The notes under the pieces were generated by a model. It was not told the DNA's origin, searched no databases, and worked only from the letters and a program-made list of their open reading frames with translations. 64,000 nucleotides of DNA from Sporodiniella umbellata (lineage: Eukaryota; Mucoromycota; Mucoromycetes; Mucorales; Rhizopodaceae): assembly GCA_025677835.1 (NCBI GenBank), contig JAIXMR010000085.1, positions 57,241-121,240 of the forward strand. Direction: 5' to 3'. Below, piece by piece: positions 49,989 through 63,005 of this stretch. Every line of letters begins with the position of its first letter. Position 1 is the first letter of the stretch. The position numbers and the translations under genes are program-made.

Positions 49989-51277
49989 ATGTCTTTAACC
50001 AACATAGACCCTCTCTTGTTCGACTTGAATGACAAAAGCCTAAGTCTTTTAAATTCAGCTATCCAAAGTCATTACGATATGAGCCTTCTGCATCGTAAGA
50101 TTATTATTACTATGATAAGACCTGAAAGCGTTCTAAAGCCAAACGATAGAAAACGATTTGAAGTCCAATACTAAAAGACAGCTTGAAAACGGTAAATGCA
50201 AATGCTGAATTAGTGTAAGCAGTGGGTTTTAACAGGTTTTTATTCTTTTTTTTTATGTACAAAGTAGAAACAATAGACAATCAGACCGTCAGAACCTTAA
50301 AAAAAGCGGGCCGTAAACCCTTGCCTGACAAACCAGAAAAAGTAAATTTTTTTTTAAAAAAAGATAGTGTGTGTGGGGATACGGATGAGGGGTGTTTTTT
50401 TTTTTTTTTTTTTTTTGGGTATGTTTATTGACTTTTTCTTTTTTTTTTTTTTTCTTTGGCGTACTCTTTTTAGAATAAACCATTGGACCCGAAACAGAAA
50501 AGAAAGGCACAAAACCGAGCAGCCCAAAGAGCCTTTCGAGACCGTAAAGAAAAGCATGTATCAGAGTTACAAGACCGTATTGCGGAGCTTGAAGGGCAAC
50601 TGGCAACGCAAGATGAAGAGCTATTGAAAGAAAACCAAGAGTTGAAGGCGATGCTCAAAAGACTCCAAGACGAGAACTATGCGCTAAAAGGAAGCCAGTT
50701 TACCTTTCAATTCCCTGTGAAAGAGGATCATACGAGTAGCAGCAGTGGAACCGAAGATGGTTCGGCTGAGCAGACGCCTCCTTCCAACACAACTCCTTTT
50801 ACATCCGACCTCGTACAATTCGGACTGACAGAGGATCCACTGTTAGATCAAACGTTCAGCAACGAATTGATTAACGGTAAGGATGACCTGTTCTCCTACT
50901 ATCCAGCCACAGCCCCCTTGGACGATTTCCTGTTTCCCCAAATCGACCTGTCTGGCCTGTTTGATGGCAACGGCTCTCTCTTTGGTGCTGACATGGCCCA
51001 GCAATTCAATCTGCCCACCACGCCTTCTTATCTGGAAAAGAAAAAACTCTGGCTCGAGGGCCTGAAGAAAGCCAAAGCTGAAGGCAAGAATTTATATGAC
51101 TACCACCAACAGGTGATAAGGGAATGCCCAGAGTTTGATATCGACACCTTATGTGACGATATGAAACGTAAGGCGCAATGTAGTCTGGCTAATTACCAAA
51201 TCACAGATAACGATATCGAAGCCATCGCTAACTGTATTGACCTTGCTGAATCGGAGCACAAAACAAAAATATTTTAA
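49989..51277 (+). CDS. PAP1: AP-1-like bZIP transcription factor (Pap1/Yap1 type)
   Basis: A 328-residue stress regulator. Proposed exons: 49989-50094, 50265-50341 and 50474-51277. The basic region is at 68-90 with the Pap1/Yap1 signature NRAAQRAFR, preceded by LKKAGRKPLPDKP. A leucine zipper follows (about 92-130). The C-terminal segment PEFDIDTLCDDMKRKAQCS is the cysteine-rich redox domain that masks the nuclear export signal in Yap1/Pap1. Only four cysteines are present, all in the last 60 residues. The N-terminal cysteine domain is absent. The 170-nt first intron has a frame that stays open for about 60 nt, so a slightly different exon 1 is possible. Confidence 0.88.
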
Positions 51278-51589
51278 ACATACACAAACACACGCACTTA
51301 CACACTTACACACACACGCACACACACACGCACGTCTTTTTTTTTTTTTTTTTTTTCCTTTACAGTTCATCCTCACTCTCTTCTTTTTATTCTCACTCTG
51401 CTTTGATTTCCATTAATTCATTTTCATTAAAAAAAGACATTCACTCACGCAACTATTTAAACACTAGCAAACACATATCAAGAGTATTTATTCTGTCAAT
51501 AATAAAGATCGTTTTTTTTTTATTGTTATTATTTATTGATTTCTTTTGTGTGTTGTATAGAAGAGAGATAGATGTATAAAAAAAAAACA
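51278..51589. other. Convergent spacer bZIP-URC4
   Basis: Begins with a (CA)n-rich block (51280-51334), then poly-T at 51337-51358. An AATAAA at about 51501 may serve the bZIP transcript. No gene. Confidence 0.55.
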
Positions 51590-53012
51590 CTAGTAGATTA
51601 CCCTCTTGTCCATTTTGATAACAATAGGCGGCTCATGGGTATTGGGTCTTGAGATTTCAGCCAGCTCTCTTCCAGCGCTCCAAGTACCACCTTGGATGAG
51701 CTGACTGAGCGAAAGATCTTTTTTACCTAAGCGAAACGTTTGTCTTACACGGTCTGCTACCAGATCAAGATAGGCCACAGTTAGGGCACGCCATTCAGTG
51801 ATTACCGGGTCCGACATATCAAACATCGGAGCCACCTCGATCTTGGGCTGGTAGGGTAAAAGTGAGTTTGCATGGTAGTTTTTGAGGCCTCGTTCGTAGT
51901 CCTTTGGTTTCAAGGTCAAGAAGCCGGTGTCGATTAAGAGACCTCCGTTGCAGTAATCTGGAAGGGGCGTCAAAAGGTCAGTGCCTTCAATCGTCGCGCC
52001 CAAGAGCTTCTCCATCGGTTCCATCAGCGAGTAGACGATCCATTGTGAGAGCTTATGGAAAGGAACAAAATGATCGTCGTTTCCTTTACAAGACCCGTTC
52101 ATGATGGCCGTACAGGGCCAGACATCGCCATAGCCTTGGGTACCACCAATGTTTTCTTCAGAAGCCCAGATCTCCCCCATCTCTTGAACCACAGGCCAAA
52201 GCGTTTCGATACTGATCAGAGGTCCTTTCTTGGTCTTGATCGTACTTGGGTGACTCTGAAGATAGTCTAAAATCTCTTTAGTCTCTTTTATCTATCTCTA
52301 TAAATGCCTACCCATCATGTTGCCAGGTCGTTTGATGTGGTTTCCAAAATAGTCTGGGCGTCTCCTTAGAGCAAAACCAAGATTGACAAGTATCTCATGT
52401 CTTTCTTCAAGTCCTTCAAACTTGTTGGATTCATTAAACTGTAAACCGCGATGCAAGTCTTCTAGCGCCAAATGTACTAAAGCCTCTGCTATATATAAAA
52501 AATAAGAGAATACTCTATGGATTGCTAAACAAAAGTTACTTACAGTCAACTCGAAGAGGCTGTGCAGGGTCACTTGAGAATATACCATTGAGGAATAAGT
52601 CGAGAATAGCAATGGCCACACCATCTTTTCTTTTGAATTTTCTACCTGTGGATGGCTCGGTATAGGTCCAGGTCTGACAGGGCTTCATATCCATCAGACA
52701 GGCAACCACCAAGATATCGATCAATCTGCGAGTCTGTTCAAGCTGATCAATACCTGCATTAGACCACAATTGGAGCTGTTGGTTCAGGCGGGGCTTTCCA
52801 CCTACGTCAAAATGCCGCCACCGACCATAGACAGGGATCTCGGAGGGCGTATCAAAGTCTCGTTTGATCATCGAGATCACGTATTGTATCATGTCATCCA
52901 TTTTGGAAGGATCCACATCAAAATGGTTGAGTTTATTACGACTCGCTGCCTCCTGTACTCGATAACATCTTTCTCGAATAGAGTTCAGGCCCAAAAGAAA
53001 CTCATTGGTCAT
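51590..53012 (-). CDS. URC4: Uracil catabolism protein URC4 (DUF1688)
   Basis: A 440-residue protein of the URC4/urg3 family, part of the fungal URC route that lets cells use uracil as a nitrogen source. Three exons: 53012-52544, 52488-52312 and 52266-51590; phases agree. Family motifs are RWRHFDVGGKPRLNQQ, QTRRLIDILVVACLMDM, FKRKDGVAIAILDLF, GIFSSDPAQPLRVD, LEERHEILVNLGFALRRRP, HFVPFHKLSQWIVYSLMEP and YCNGGLLIDTGFL. The biochemical activity is not known; it acts with Urc1 and others. The small segment around intron 2 uses an AG at 52267, which restores the DYLQSHPSTI reading. Confidence 0.9.
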
Positions 53013-53808
53013 TAAAAAAAAATAGATATAGTTTGGGTGATAGAAAAAAAAAAAAAAAAAAAAAAAGAATGTATAAATATAAGTATGTAGGTGAGTTATG
53101 AAAGAAAAAAAAAAAAAAAGAGAGAGCTACTCTATTATAAGTCTTGAAAAAAAAAAAAAAAGAGAGAGGTTGGAAACCTAAACGAGAAAATAAAGAAATA
53201 AAGTTCGTGTAAAGTTACTCAAGATTAAGGGGGAAAGTAGAGTGGCTGCAGTCGATATACTCACGCAAATCTCTGTCACTGTGATTTATCTATTGCCTGT
53301 TTTACCTGTAATAGGGAGACGATAGAGTGCAAAAAGTGAGGAGGAATCTGAAGCTCTCATTTCTAAAATAAAAATCTTAATCCAACTCTGAAGTTTGTTT
53401 AAGGAGATATGTATGTATATATATATACATACATATAAAATAGGCCAAGTAATATACGAAAAAGGATTTTCTCCCTTTAATGTGAAACATAGACCTCCTT
53501 CTCCCTCTTTGCGTGGCTATCGATAAAGCAGAATACACTTTCTTGCTATACCATTTGAGCTCAGGATACAACAGTCATCTCTCTAAATACACATAGCGTG
53601 TCGGGCCGTTTGTTTTTCTAATGCTCTATGCTAGACCACAACACATACATTGCGTCCGTTCCCAATCGGTCATTTTTGTACTCACCCAAATATAAAGATA
53701 TTTGAACTCAATTGATTTTTTTTTTTTCGATTGGCAAGCTTTTGTCTTTAACACTTGTAAAAAGCATCTATAAAACAATGAACATAAAAGCGTTCTTTTC
53801 TTTTTTTT

Positions 53809-53844
<36 letters not shown>

Positions 53845-56244
53845 AAGCTAGCTAGCTTTAGAAAATAAAACTTTGTTATAAACGCTTTTCTATGTCTTGA
53901 CATGTTTCCTCGAGACTTTTCCTAAATAGGTGAGATCCAGTTTTTTTTGTATAAAAGAAAATCAACGGGCGTTTCAAGGTTACTAAATAAAGCTCGAAAC
54001 TTTTGTCCTAGGGTAGTATTTTTGTTTCACTATCGTGAATCAATGCATTTGCTTGCTGAATGATTTTGCTTTATACATCAGTATCCAAGTCTCTCCTGGT
54101 GATTGAATTCGTTGCTGTAACAAAAACAGTATACACGTGTCTTCCATCTGCAACTTGTTTCAGTTAAGCTGTGGGCTTTTGGTTTTCACCGCGTGAGAGA
54201 CTTTTTATTGTTGAATCGGTTCACAAATCACGCTATTCAATCTTTTTCTCTCTCTATACATGTATTGCTGAGAGCTGCTCCCACAGTGCCTAACGCGTCT
54301 TTACCGCGACATCGTACATTTGTCGAACCAAATGAGACACCTATTCGCGCTACTGTAGTTCTGCCAACTAAAGTTGACAAAAGTCTACATATTTTCCAGT
54401 TTGCCAAAATAAAGAAAAAAATGGCCCTTTACTTGACTAGCTGAATTTTGACCTAGCCTAAAGTCATAGGACCAATGTTGCGAGTCAAAACATCAATGCT
54501 ATTTCTTGTTTGAGCTTTTCTTGACAGGCATCATTTTTAGGCGAAACACGCCGTATATATTCTAAACAATACCTTTCGGAGAGAAACCTGGAAACATAAC
54601 TTGATAGAATAAAAACCGTATCTCACTTTAGATCTCTTTGAATTAGTAACACCCAATTGTGTTCGCAGCTCTCGTAGAACAAACGTAGCTTTTAATTCTG
54701 TATTCTTCCGTATGTATTTTTCCCTCCAAAAAAAAAAAAAAAAAAAAAAAAGTAGGGTGTCGTTTTTCGATCACTGTTTGACTCGTGCCTAATCAAAGCG
54801 AATATCATTGGTATCATACGACTTGTATATCCTGAGTCAGTAAAATTCATCAAGCGTTTAGACAAAAGGTTACATTGGCCTTTGCTCTATCTTTTGATGT
54901 GCTTCAGCTTTTGCAAAGGCCCCTTTTTTCCTTTTGCATAGAAAACAAAATATCCAAGTCAATAAATATTTGCAAATCCGAAAAAAAAAAAGGTTAACCC
55001 CTATACCTCCCCTGACATTATCCCTCAAAACTACATCGATAATTTTTTATAAAATAAACTCTATTGTTGGACAGAGCTTTTTTTTTTTTTTTGCCACAAC
55101 ATTCAATTCAAAATCCGTAACTATACTGTTTGGAATGTATGTGTACATACATGCATATTACCTTAATGAGGGCTACACTCTTCCTTTCTTTTTTTTATAT
55201 ACAACAGGACCTTATTTTTAAATATGGTCAGTGAAAGAAAATATGGCATAATCCTGTTTAGGAAAAAGCTCAAGTTGCTCTTTTTTTTAGATAAATCATA
55301 TTATGGTTTTACTCTATTGCTTGCCTCGCTGTTTTTTTTTTTTTTTTGATAAATGTATTTTGGGCTTTTACGTTATTGATCTACATGGCTTACATTCTTT
55401 TTTTCAATAACTATTTGAATCCAATGACATCCAGCAATGGTAACAAGTAATTAGTCTTGGCTGTTTGAGTGCATCAAAAAACTTTGTGTATATGTATTCG
55501 AGTTATACAAGCTAAATATGAAAAGATAAGCCCTCATATGAAATTCTTATTAATTGCATCTTACTCTTTTCATTGATTGCACCCCTTGCTAAAGCTATAT
55601 AAATATATAGAGAGAGATGCCAACAGTGACTTTTTTTTTTGGAAAAAAAAGAGGATAGTATTAGTTTTCTAATAAAAGAAAAAGTCATTGCATCTGTGTG
55701 GTATTTCTTAATTACTCGTTAAGGTTTAGTTGATCTACCTATTGACATTCTAAAGTACTTGGATTTAAAATTATTGGCTTTTTTTTTTGTTATCAGTCTT
55801 CAACAGCAAAAATTTTAATTTGGAATCTTTGTGTGTGTGTTTTAAATTAAGTGGTTTGTTTTCATTTTCTAAAGTATAACAGTTTGAGCCGGAAAAAAAA
55901 AAAGCAAGAATATGCACTATGACAGAATAGAGCTATGATATAATTGTAGTCATAATCATACTTGGAGTTTAATTTATTTGATATGCATGTTGTCTATCTT
56001 TTTTTTTTCTAGTCAATAAAAGGCAAAGGTGCATTTGGCTTTTTCAGTGTTAATTAAAAACATTAATTTTCTCAAGAAAACAATACAAATAAAGATAAAT
56101 ATTACTTGATTTTATTGAATGTTGTATAATTACGAAAAAGAGGCAGAGAAGGGTTATAATAGGTTGATGGATATGTATAGAAAATTTCATGTTTTCGTAT
56201 ATGTACAGAAAGATAGAACTTTTTTTTTTTTTTTTTTTTTTGGC
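53013..56244. other. 3.2-kb spacer, no gene seen
   Basis: Contains URC4 promoter sequence with poly-A runs (53045-53065, 53104-53119, 53147-53160), a (TA)n run at 53812-53840, and a GC-richer block at 54270-54380 that is open in two frames but matches nothing known. It also contains many short poly-T tracts. Confidence 0.5.
53812..53840. repeat. (TA)n microsatellite
   Basis: Perfect TA run followed by AAACAAGCTAGCTAGC. Confidence 0.8.
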
Positions 56245-57823
56245 TCAAACAGCTACTTTGATCGCCGAATCCAATTCTTTCGAGCGAAGAGAAAGAACAG
56301 GGCGAGAAGATTGTTTATAAGCCATTAGGGGTCCACTAAAGACAAGATCCATTTCTTCTAAAGAGCGACCGTTCGTTTCAGGGAAAAAGAAAAAGACAGC
56401 GATAGCCATGATAGCACAGCAGACACCAAAGAAAATATAAGTGCCCCAGGTGATTGTTGTCAACATCACTGGCACAAAGAGTGAGATGACAAAGTTCATC
56501 AACCAGTTGGCAGCGGTAGTGATCGAGGTACCCTTGGCACGGATTGGCAAAGGATATATTTCTGCAGGGTAAACCTAACCGACCGGGCCCCAGGAGTAAG
56601 CAAAGCCAGCAACAAAGAGATAGATCATGACAATACAAAAGTAAGAGGCGCCCACGTTGCCCGACATATCGATTGCACGTTCACCTTCCACGGTGAGGTA
56701 GACGCGGCCGGTAGCTGCCATAACAATACCACAGAGCAACATGGCAGTGCCCATGATCAAAGCGCCCGAGATCAAGACAAATCGACGACCGAGGCGGTCC
56801 AAGAAGAAGATGGGAGGAAGGGTGGCAAGCACGTTCAGAACACCGTTGACACCTGAAGCAATCAAGGAAGCGCTAGTACCTGAGATACCTGCTTGGATAA
56901 ATATTTTGGGTGCATAATACATGATGGAGTTGATACCCGTGAACTGCTGAAAGACCTGAATCAAGACCCCCAAGACCATACGACGCAACATCGTACCCTT
57001 AAAGAGCTCAGTATAGCTTGAGACAGATACCGTGCGTTCATGTTCCACTTGGGCCACGATTTCCTGATACTCGGCCAGCACATGGGGAGCCGTCTTGTCG
57101 TTTTGACTATGGAGACGGGCAAGCACCGCAAGCGCCTCTTCATTTCGACCACGACTAATCAACCAACGAGGTGAATAGGGTAAGAAGGCAATGCCCAAAG
57201 CTAAAATACCAGCTGGAACGATTTGGATCGAAATCGGAATCCGCCACGAGGCACCATGTAACTCAGTGGCAGCACCAGCCCAAAAAGCAATCATGATTCC
57301 AATAGTACACATCAACTGTTGAAAGGAAATCAAACGGCCTCGGATTTCTTTGGGTGCCAACTCAGACAAGTAGAGAGGAACAGCCATAGATAACGTACCC
57401 ACACCGAGACCGGCGACAAAACGGCCTCCAGTCATCATACCCAAGCCGTTGGCTCCTGTTTGAATACCAGCGCCCAGAATAAAAAAAGAGGCACCAAGAA
57501 GAATGGTCAACTTGCGAGAGATTCTTTCACATAAAGGTCCTATAATCATCAAAAAAATGTTAGTGACAGATACATTCTATTCCCAACGATTTGATTTTAC
57601 CTGCAAAAAGGGATCCTACAAAACAACCTGCTAAGAGAAGCCCAGTAATGATGGATGTTTGGACAGAACGAAGTGAAGTTTGTTGAGGATCGCCCGTCAT
57701 TGTTTGAATAAAATCAGGTAAGACCAAAACACCTGAAATAACACCCGTATCATAACCAAAGCAAAGACCGCCTATGGCTGCAAAACCACATATAATATAA
57801 AGTTGAAGATTTGAAGTAGACAT
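56245..57823 (-). CDS. MFS hexose transporter, interrupted by an in-frame TAG
   Basis: Two exons (57823-57601 and 57539-56245; 61-nt intron) encode a sugar porter of 505 codons if the internal stop is read through. N-terminal GGLCFGYDTGVISGVL (TM1), LSELAPKEIRGRL, LPYSPRWLISRGR and VFQQFTGINSIMYYAP are typical of fungal hexose transporters. At 56577-56575 the frame has TAG immediately after SWGPVG, where the family has Trp (TGG) before VYPAEIYP. Downstream the frame stays open and conserved (TM11, TM12, FPETNGRSLEEMD) to the normal end. The product would stop at 397 residues, losing the last helices. It could be a recent nonsense mutation, a base-call error, a polymorphism or readthrough. An intron ending at that TAG would remove conserved TM10 residues and is unlikely. 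Confidence 0.85.
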
Positions 57824-58055
57824 TCAATAAAGAATAATAACAAAAAAAGAGAGATGTTTTGAGTTCCTTATATACGCAAAATAATTGACATTAGAAAAAG
57901 TTCCAAATTAGGAGATAATAAAAGGAGCTGTCTTCACCCCGCAGCCTACCGCCACCAATCAGCTTTCGTCCTGCATCCCGATATAGATTCTGATACTCTT
58001 TACGAAAACTCTAGAATTACGGTTTTAAAGAGGAATTGTATACCAGAAGCGTATA

Positions 58056-58087
<32 letters not shown>

Positions 58088-59793
58088 GCCAAAATCAAGG
58101 TAGGCTTCGACTAACAGTTTTTCTAAGTCGTACCGTTTTTTCTTGTTTATTATCAAATGAATAACGTTTTTCGTTCTTGGTAAAATACGCCAGTTCTATA
58201 TTTGTCCCGCGGTTTCCTTCTACCTTTACTTTCCTTATTTGTTAATTTTTCAGAATACTCCCAACCAATGATATTGGTCTACCTATGTTTCTTTTTGACA
58301 GACCTTGATCTATATTTAAGTGATCGTAGCTGAGCAAGCCTGAAGAAAATTCAACTGTTTAGCTGTATATGCTTTAAAAAGTGAAGACAGGATATTTAAA
58401 ATCACTTGAATGAGCTAGTCTCTTTTAAATCAATAGAGTAAAACTGCATTTTTTTTTTTTACCATTAGGGCTTCTTAAGACCGTGGTTTGTATCACTTTG
58501 GTCGATCCCTTGTATGGTCTTTTATATATATATAAAAAAAAGACAGAGAGAACACGACACAAAATGGGATTTCGAGAACTGATAGCCAAATAAGTAATAA
58601 CACTATACACGCTACTTGTTTTATGTTATACAATAGAATGAAAAGTATGATATAACAACGGACCTTGCTGACCGACACCATGGCTTTCCGAATTCAAAAA
58701 CAAAGAACTTTAACTTAAACCCGCAGTAAGCATGTTTTTGTCTTTGGTACTTTTGTTGTAACCCCAAGCATTTTCTCACAGGACTGTTAATGATGAAAGT
58801 CAAGAAGGGAAGTGACGGAATTCATGGCGTTCAAGATTTATGGTTTATTTCCAAAAATAAGCAAAAAAAAATTTTTTTTTTTCTATGAAGCCTAGAATTT
58901 CAAGCGTACTATTTACCCATGCTCTCTAATTAAAAATTGTGAAAAAGAAAAGGACTAGTCAAGATAGGGTAACACAGCTTGCAGTTACACGACAAATGAA
59001 AGTCTTTTTTGGATCTCGTCTTCTACATTAGATCTGTTTAAAATATACATAACAACAGAAATAAAAAGGATGAATGCACCAGCAGGTTATTTAAGCCCCA
59101 GAAATAAATATAAACAAAAGGAAAGATGCTTTTTTAAAAGAAATCGCAGAAAACACACAAAATAAACAAAAATTTTCCTTTGTTGTTTTTCTGTCTTTCT
59201 CTTTTGTTTTTGTTGTGCGTTTGTAGAAAGCATCTGATTGGCCAACAACTGTAGCACGACATACAATTTCTAACCTCCCTTTGTGCAAGTGAAGACGATT
59301 GGGGTTACTCAAAGTGTAATTGCTTTTTCGTAAAGGGACAAAAAAAATGCAATTTTTTTTTTTAAAAAAAAAAAAGAAAAAAAGAACATATCTCGTTTGA
59401 CAAGCGAATCTGCTCTTTTAGACTGTTATTCCTATTTAGTCATCCAATACCAACTCTATGGAAATCGACATGCCTTTTTTTGAAAGTCGTTCGATGAAAG
59501 CATGTGATAGATGGAAAGGGACAGAAAAAGACTTGTCCGTAACAACAATGGACGGTACAACATATAATCCAAGCCTTTTTTTTTTTTTTTTTTTTTCAAT
59601 AAGAAATTTTTTTTTTTAAATTTTTAATTTTATTAAAATATCAGAGAAAAAGGGGGTGTGTGAGTTGTGCTATTTACAATTGAAACGAATAGAGAGATGT
59701 GAAAGAATCAAGAAACGGATGTGTACAGTGGGTTGTAAAAACAAATAAAAAGAAAGAGCCGTTTGTGTGAGGTATTTTCTGTAATTGCCGTTC
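57824..59793. other. 2-kb spacer, no gene seen
   Basis: Starts with the hexose-transporter promoter. Contains a long poly-A at 58059-58086 and AnTn/TnAn junctions at 58864-58881 and 59353-59375. No supported frame. Confidence 0.5.
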
Positions 59794-59964
59794 TTAAGGC
59801 GAAAGGGAATCCTTTGGCTTTGTTTTTTCCAGTTGAGCTTCAGTGTATTTACGGAGCTGTCGAGCGTATTCGTTTTGAGCGAGCAGCAGAATGTCCTCTC
59901 TTGTCAAGGATACTTTGGTTTCAGAGGTACGAAGATCAACAGCTTTGTTTTCAAGAGTAGTCAT
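59794..59964 (-). CDS. Small 56-residue protein, function unknown
   Basis: A compact frame from ATG at 59964 to TAA at 59796-59794. The product begins MTTLENKAVDLRTSETKVSL, continues TREDILLLAQNEYARQLRKY and ends KPKDSLSP. It is hydrophilic, probably mostly helical (heptad-like L..A..YA.QL), with no signal peptide or membrane segment. Codons (CTT, CGT, ACC, CTC, GCT) resemble the highly expressed genes here and contrast with the AT-rich surroundings, so I think it is real. I do not recognise a family. It is flanked by T-rich DNA on both sides. Confidence 0.5.
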   Translation of the reverse strand: MTTLENKAVDLRTSETKVSLTREDILLLAQNEYARQLRKYTEAQLEKTKPKDSLSP

Positions 59965-60747
59965 TTTTGTTATTGTCTATGGTTTGTTGAGGGGGAAATA
60001 AAAATTCTAAGCTGTATAATAAAAGAAAAAAGAAAAAAGAAGAGAATCTGCTCTCTTTTATATAAAAAATTATTAAATAAGGGAGCTACGTTGCAGAATT
60101 TTTAAAAGGAAATGACATCATCTTCAACTTAAAATAATAACAATTCGAGACTAAGCGATTGTAACTTTTAAGGTTAGATTACCCAAATAAAATAGCCTGT
60201 CCAAGCCTTTTTTAAAATCAAAGATAAGTAAAACAAACCTTCTCCCCCGTTATTTCCCAATTGGGATTGAAACGACCTTTGGCCAAAAGACGGTCTCTCC
60301 TTTATCCCATTCGTTGAAAATATGCACTATTGGCTAATTTTGGCTAGAGCGTAGTTTCCAATGACAGAAAATATATAATCGGTTTTATTGGTTGGTTTTC
60401 TAAAAAAAAAAAAAAAAAAAAAATCGAATTCTGAGATAGAATCCTTTACTTTGAATCTTTTCAAGGGTAACATGTCAAACTGCTTCTTAAAAGTTTGTTA
60501 ATATCACCAAGCCCTTTGAATTGCTAAAGGTTTATGTTAGTTAATGCTGTTGCAACTTTTAATGGAACCCTATTCCAGGCTTTCTATCTGTTCCGTCTTT
60601 GTTTATTAGTGTTGTTTTGTTTAGTTTAGATAAATAAAATGGCAGTTTTATTTTATGCAGTCTCAATGACTGCGACCTGAATAGGTATACTCACACACAT
60701 ATACACATACACACACATATGTATATACAAATATATATATATTCGCG

Positions 60748-60750
<3 letters not shown>

Positions 60751-60819
<69 letters not shown>
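60751..60819. repeat. (AC)34 microsatellite
   Basis: A perfect run of 69 nt, flanked on both sides by TATA/CACATA-type low-complexity sequence. It creates artificial frames on both strands. Confidence 0.95.
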
Positions 60820-60823
<4 letters not shown>

Positions 60824-63005
60824 TATACATGTCTATATATTCACATATATACATACACACATCACGTATATCTCTCTTTGAAAGTGAGTTGGACAGAACG
60901 AATAGAACAAAAGCTTGCCTATTAAAGCAGGACTGGTAACTGTTGATCGATTGTTTGTATTTTTTGACTATTACCCCAGTCCGTTGCACATGATTCTATT
61001 TCACCAATCAAGTGTTTTATCGACAAAAATTAAACTTTTGAGATTTTTATCTGTACAAGACAGCCTATTTTAGCTGGACATGGCCACTTACTATCGAAAT
61101 CTCATTTTTTATAAAGAAATGCCGATGAGAGCCTATTTTATTGTATGTTTAATCTTAAAAGAGGATTTGTTCCCATTAAGGGAAAAGCGCATCACTAACT
61201 AAAGGCCGTTTCCCCATTTTGAGCTATTCCCAATTTGTATAAAAGCGTTCTGAGTATCAATTCGGTATCGGGAATTTTCATTTTCTACGTACCTCTTTAT
61301 ACATCTTTGATGACTTTTCAGTATTTATAAAGAAGAAACAAACCGATAGAATACAAGAAAAACCCATATACTCGCAAATAATATATTTATCGTATTTATT
61401 TTGTATCCTCGTTCAACAAAAACAGTCTTTTTTAATCACAAAGAAGTACCTTTTTTCTTGCAGCGGCTTTTGAGACATTGTAAATAAGACTGCCTTTTAG
61501 CTTCAATTGGTTCTTACTGTATTTCCTTACTAGAAAAAAAAAAAAGCGTCATAGGTAAAAAAAAAAAAAAAATAGATCATTTATTTTCATACCCTACTTC
61601 TTTGTACCCTTTTGTCCCCCCCCTGCTTTTTATTTTTTTTGGTTGACCTTCTTTCTCCTCTACCCCCCTGTTGGTTTTTTACTCCCTAATATAGTTGTTC
61701 GATGCTCTTCTATAGTACTTCTTTTCTGTGTGTTTCCTTGACCGAGTTTACGACATGTTTATTACAACAAACCAAGTGCCCTTTCGTTTATTTGAAATTT
61801 GTCATCCTTCAAAAAAAAATCTCTGCTAGGTGATACACGCAGTACAAATCACTATGTACAAGATACCAACAAACCCTTCAAGGAGGCACGCTTCTATACT
61901 AAGGAGATGAAACAATATTCGGACCTGACATGACCTGTCACATAGAAATCTTTCGTTTGCCACCAGGTTCCCCTGATGTGCCTTTATACGCCTTTCAGTT
62001 TTTGCCTCAAGCAGAATGTTGTATAGTAGACAAGTTGTATGTCGTATGTTTTTTTTTTTCAGAGAGAATATTATTTGCGTACTTTTCATTTGACTACAGC
62101 AGGAGGTTTATCCAAAAGAAACAATGTTTGTTTAGGGTATCTCATTCTCTCTCTTCTGTTTTAAAACAGGTATACAAATCATTTTGTTTTACACCTTACT
62201 GAGTCATCTTATTGATCATAAATTAAACTCTCTTTCACAACGTGGAATCTTGGTCATTTTTTTTACTCATGTTGCAGATAGAACGTTTTTATGATTGCTT
62301 TTAGAGCTTCCTTACTATGTATTTTTTTTAAAAAGCCTACTGTGTAGCAAGAAGCGTTGTTATTACAAAATCAAATACATATATTTTTGTATATTTTGTA
62401 TTATAAGATGAAACATTGATTTTGGCAACACTGTATTTCTGTCTTTAGTATTCAGAGGCTAATGGTAAAAAAAACGTCTTTCTCTTTCTTTAATTTATAT
62501 GAGTGCCTTTAGTAAACAAAACGAAAGCATCTGCTGTGGCAGTTGAAAATTTTTTTAATGATTTAGAGATGTGTTTATACAGAAAAAGCAGTCAATAGAA
62601 ACGTTGCGGCTAAAAAACAAATGGCTACTATAACCATGAACCATAAACAAAAAAAAAGAAATCGTGCTTGACTAATTACTACTTGGTACCTTTTTTTTTC
62701 GAGGCATTTCATAGACACCTGCTGTGTTTTTTCTTTTTTTAAGGAAAAGAAAAACTCCACCAAATTGACTGATTGCGTAGAAAAGAGCCATTGAATCTCA
62801 TTATGTTATTTTTGACTGTATCACGAGTGTTTATGAATTGCGCGGATCTTGAGGTAACGCCCATTTTTACTGCGCTCTTTTAATCATTAGTTTTTTTTTT
62901 TTTTTTTTTTATTGCACTGTACCGAACAGAAAGAGCGTGTTGGGCCGTTGCCTATATAAAAAGGAGAGGAAACATATGAAATAAAAAAAGAAGAGAAAAG
63001 GGGTG

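Noticed and set aside
54193..54444. 83-codon frame with a GC-richer core (RAAPTVPNASLPRHRTF...).
   Set aside because: A second frame over the same bases is equally open; no family match and no clear gene structure.
60663..60989. Cys/Val-repeat frame on the minus strand and Thr/His frame on the plus strand.
   Set aside because: Created by the (AC)n microsatellite.
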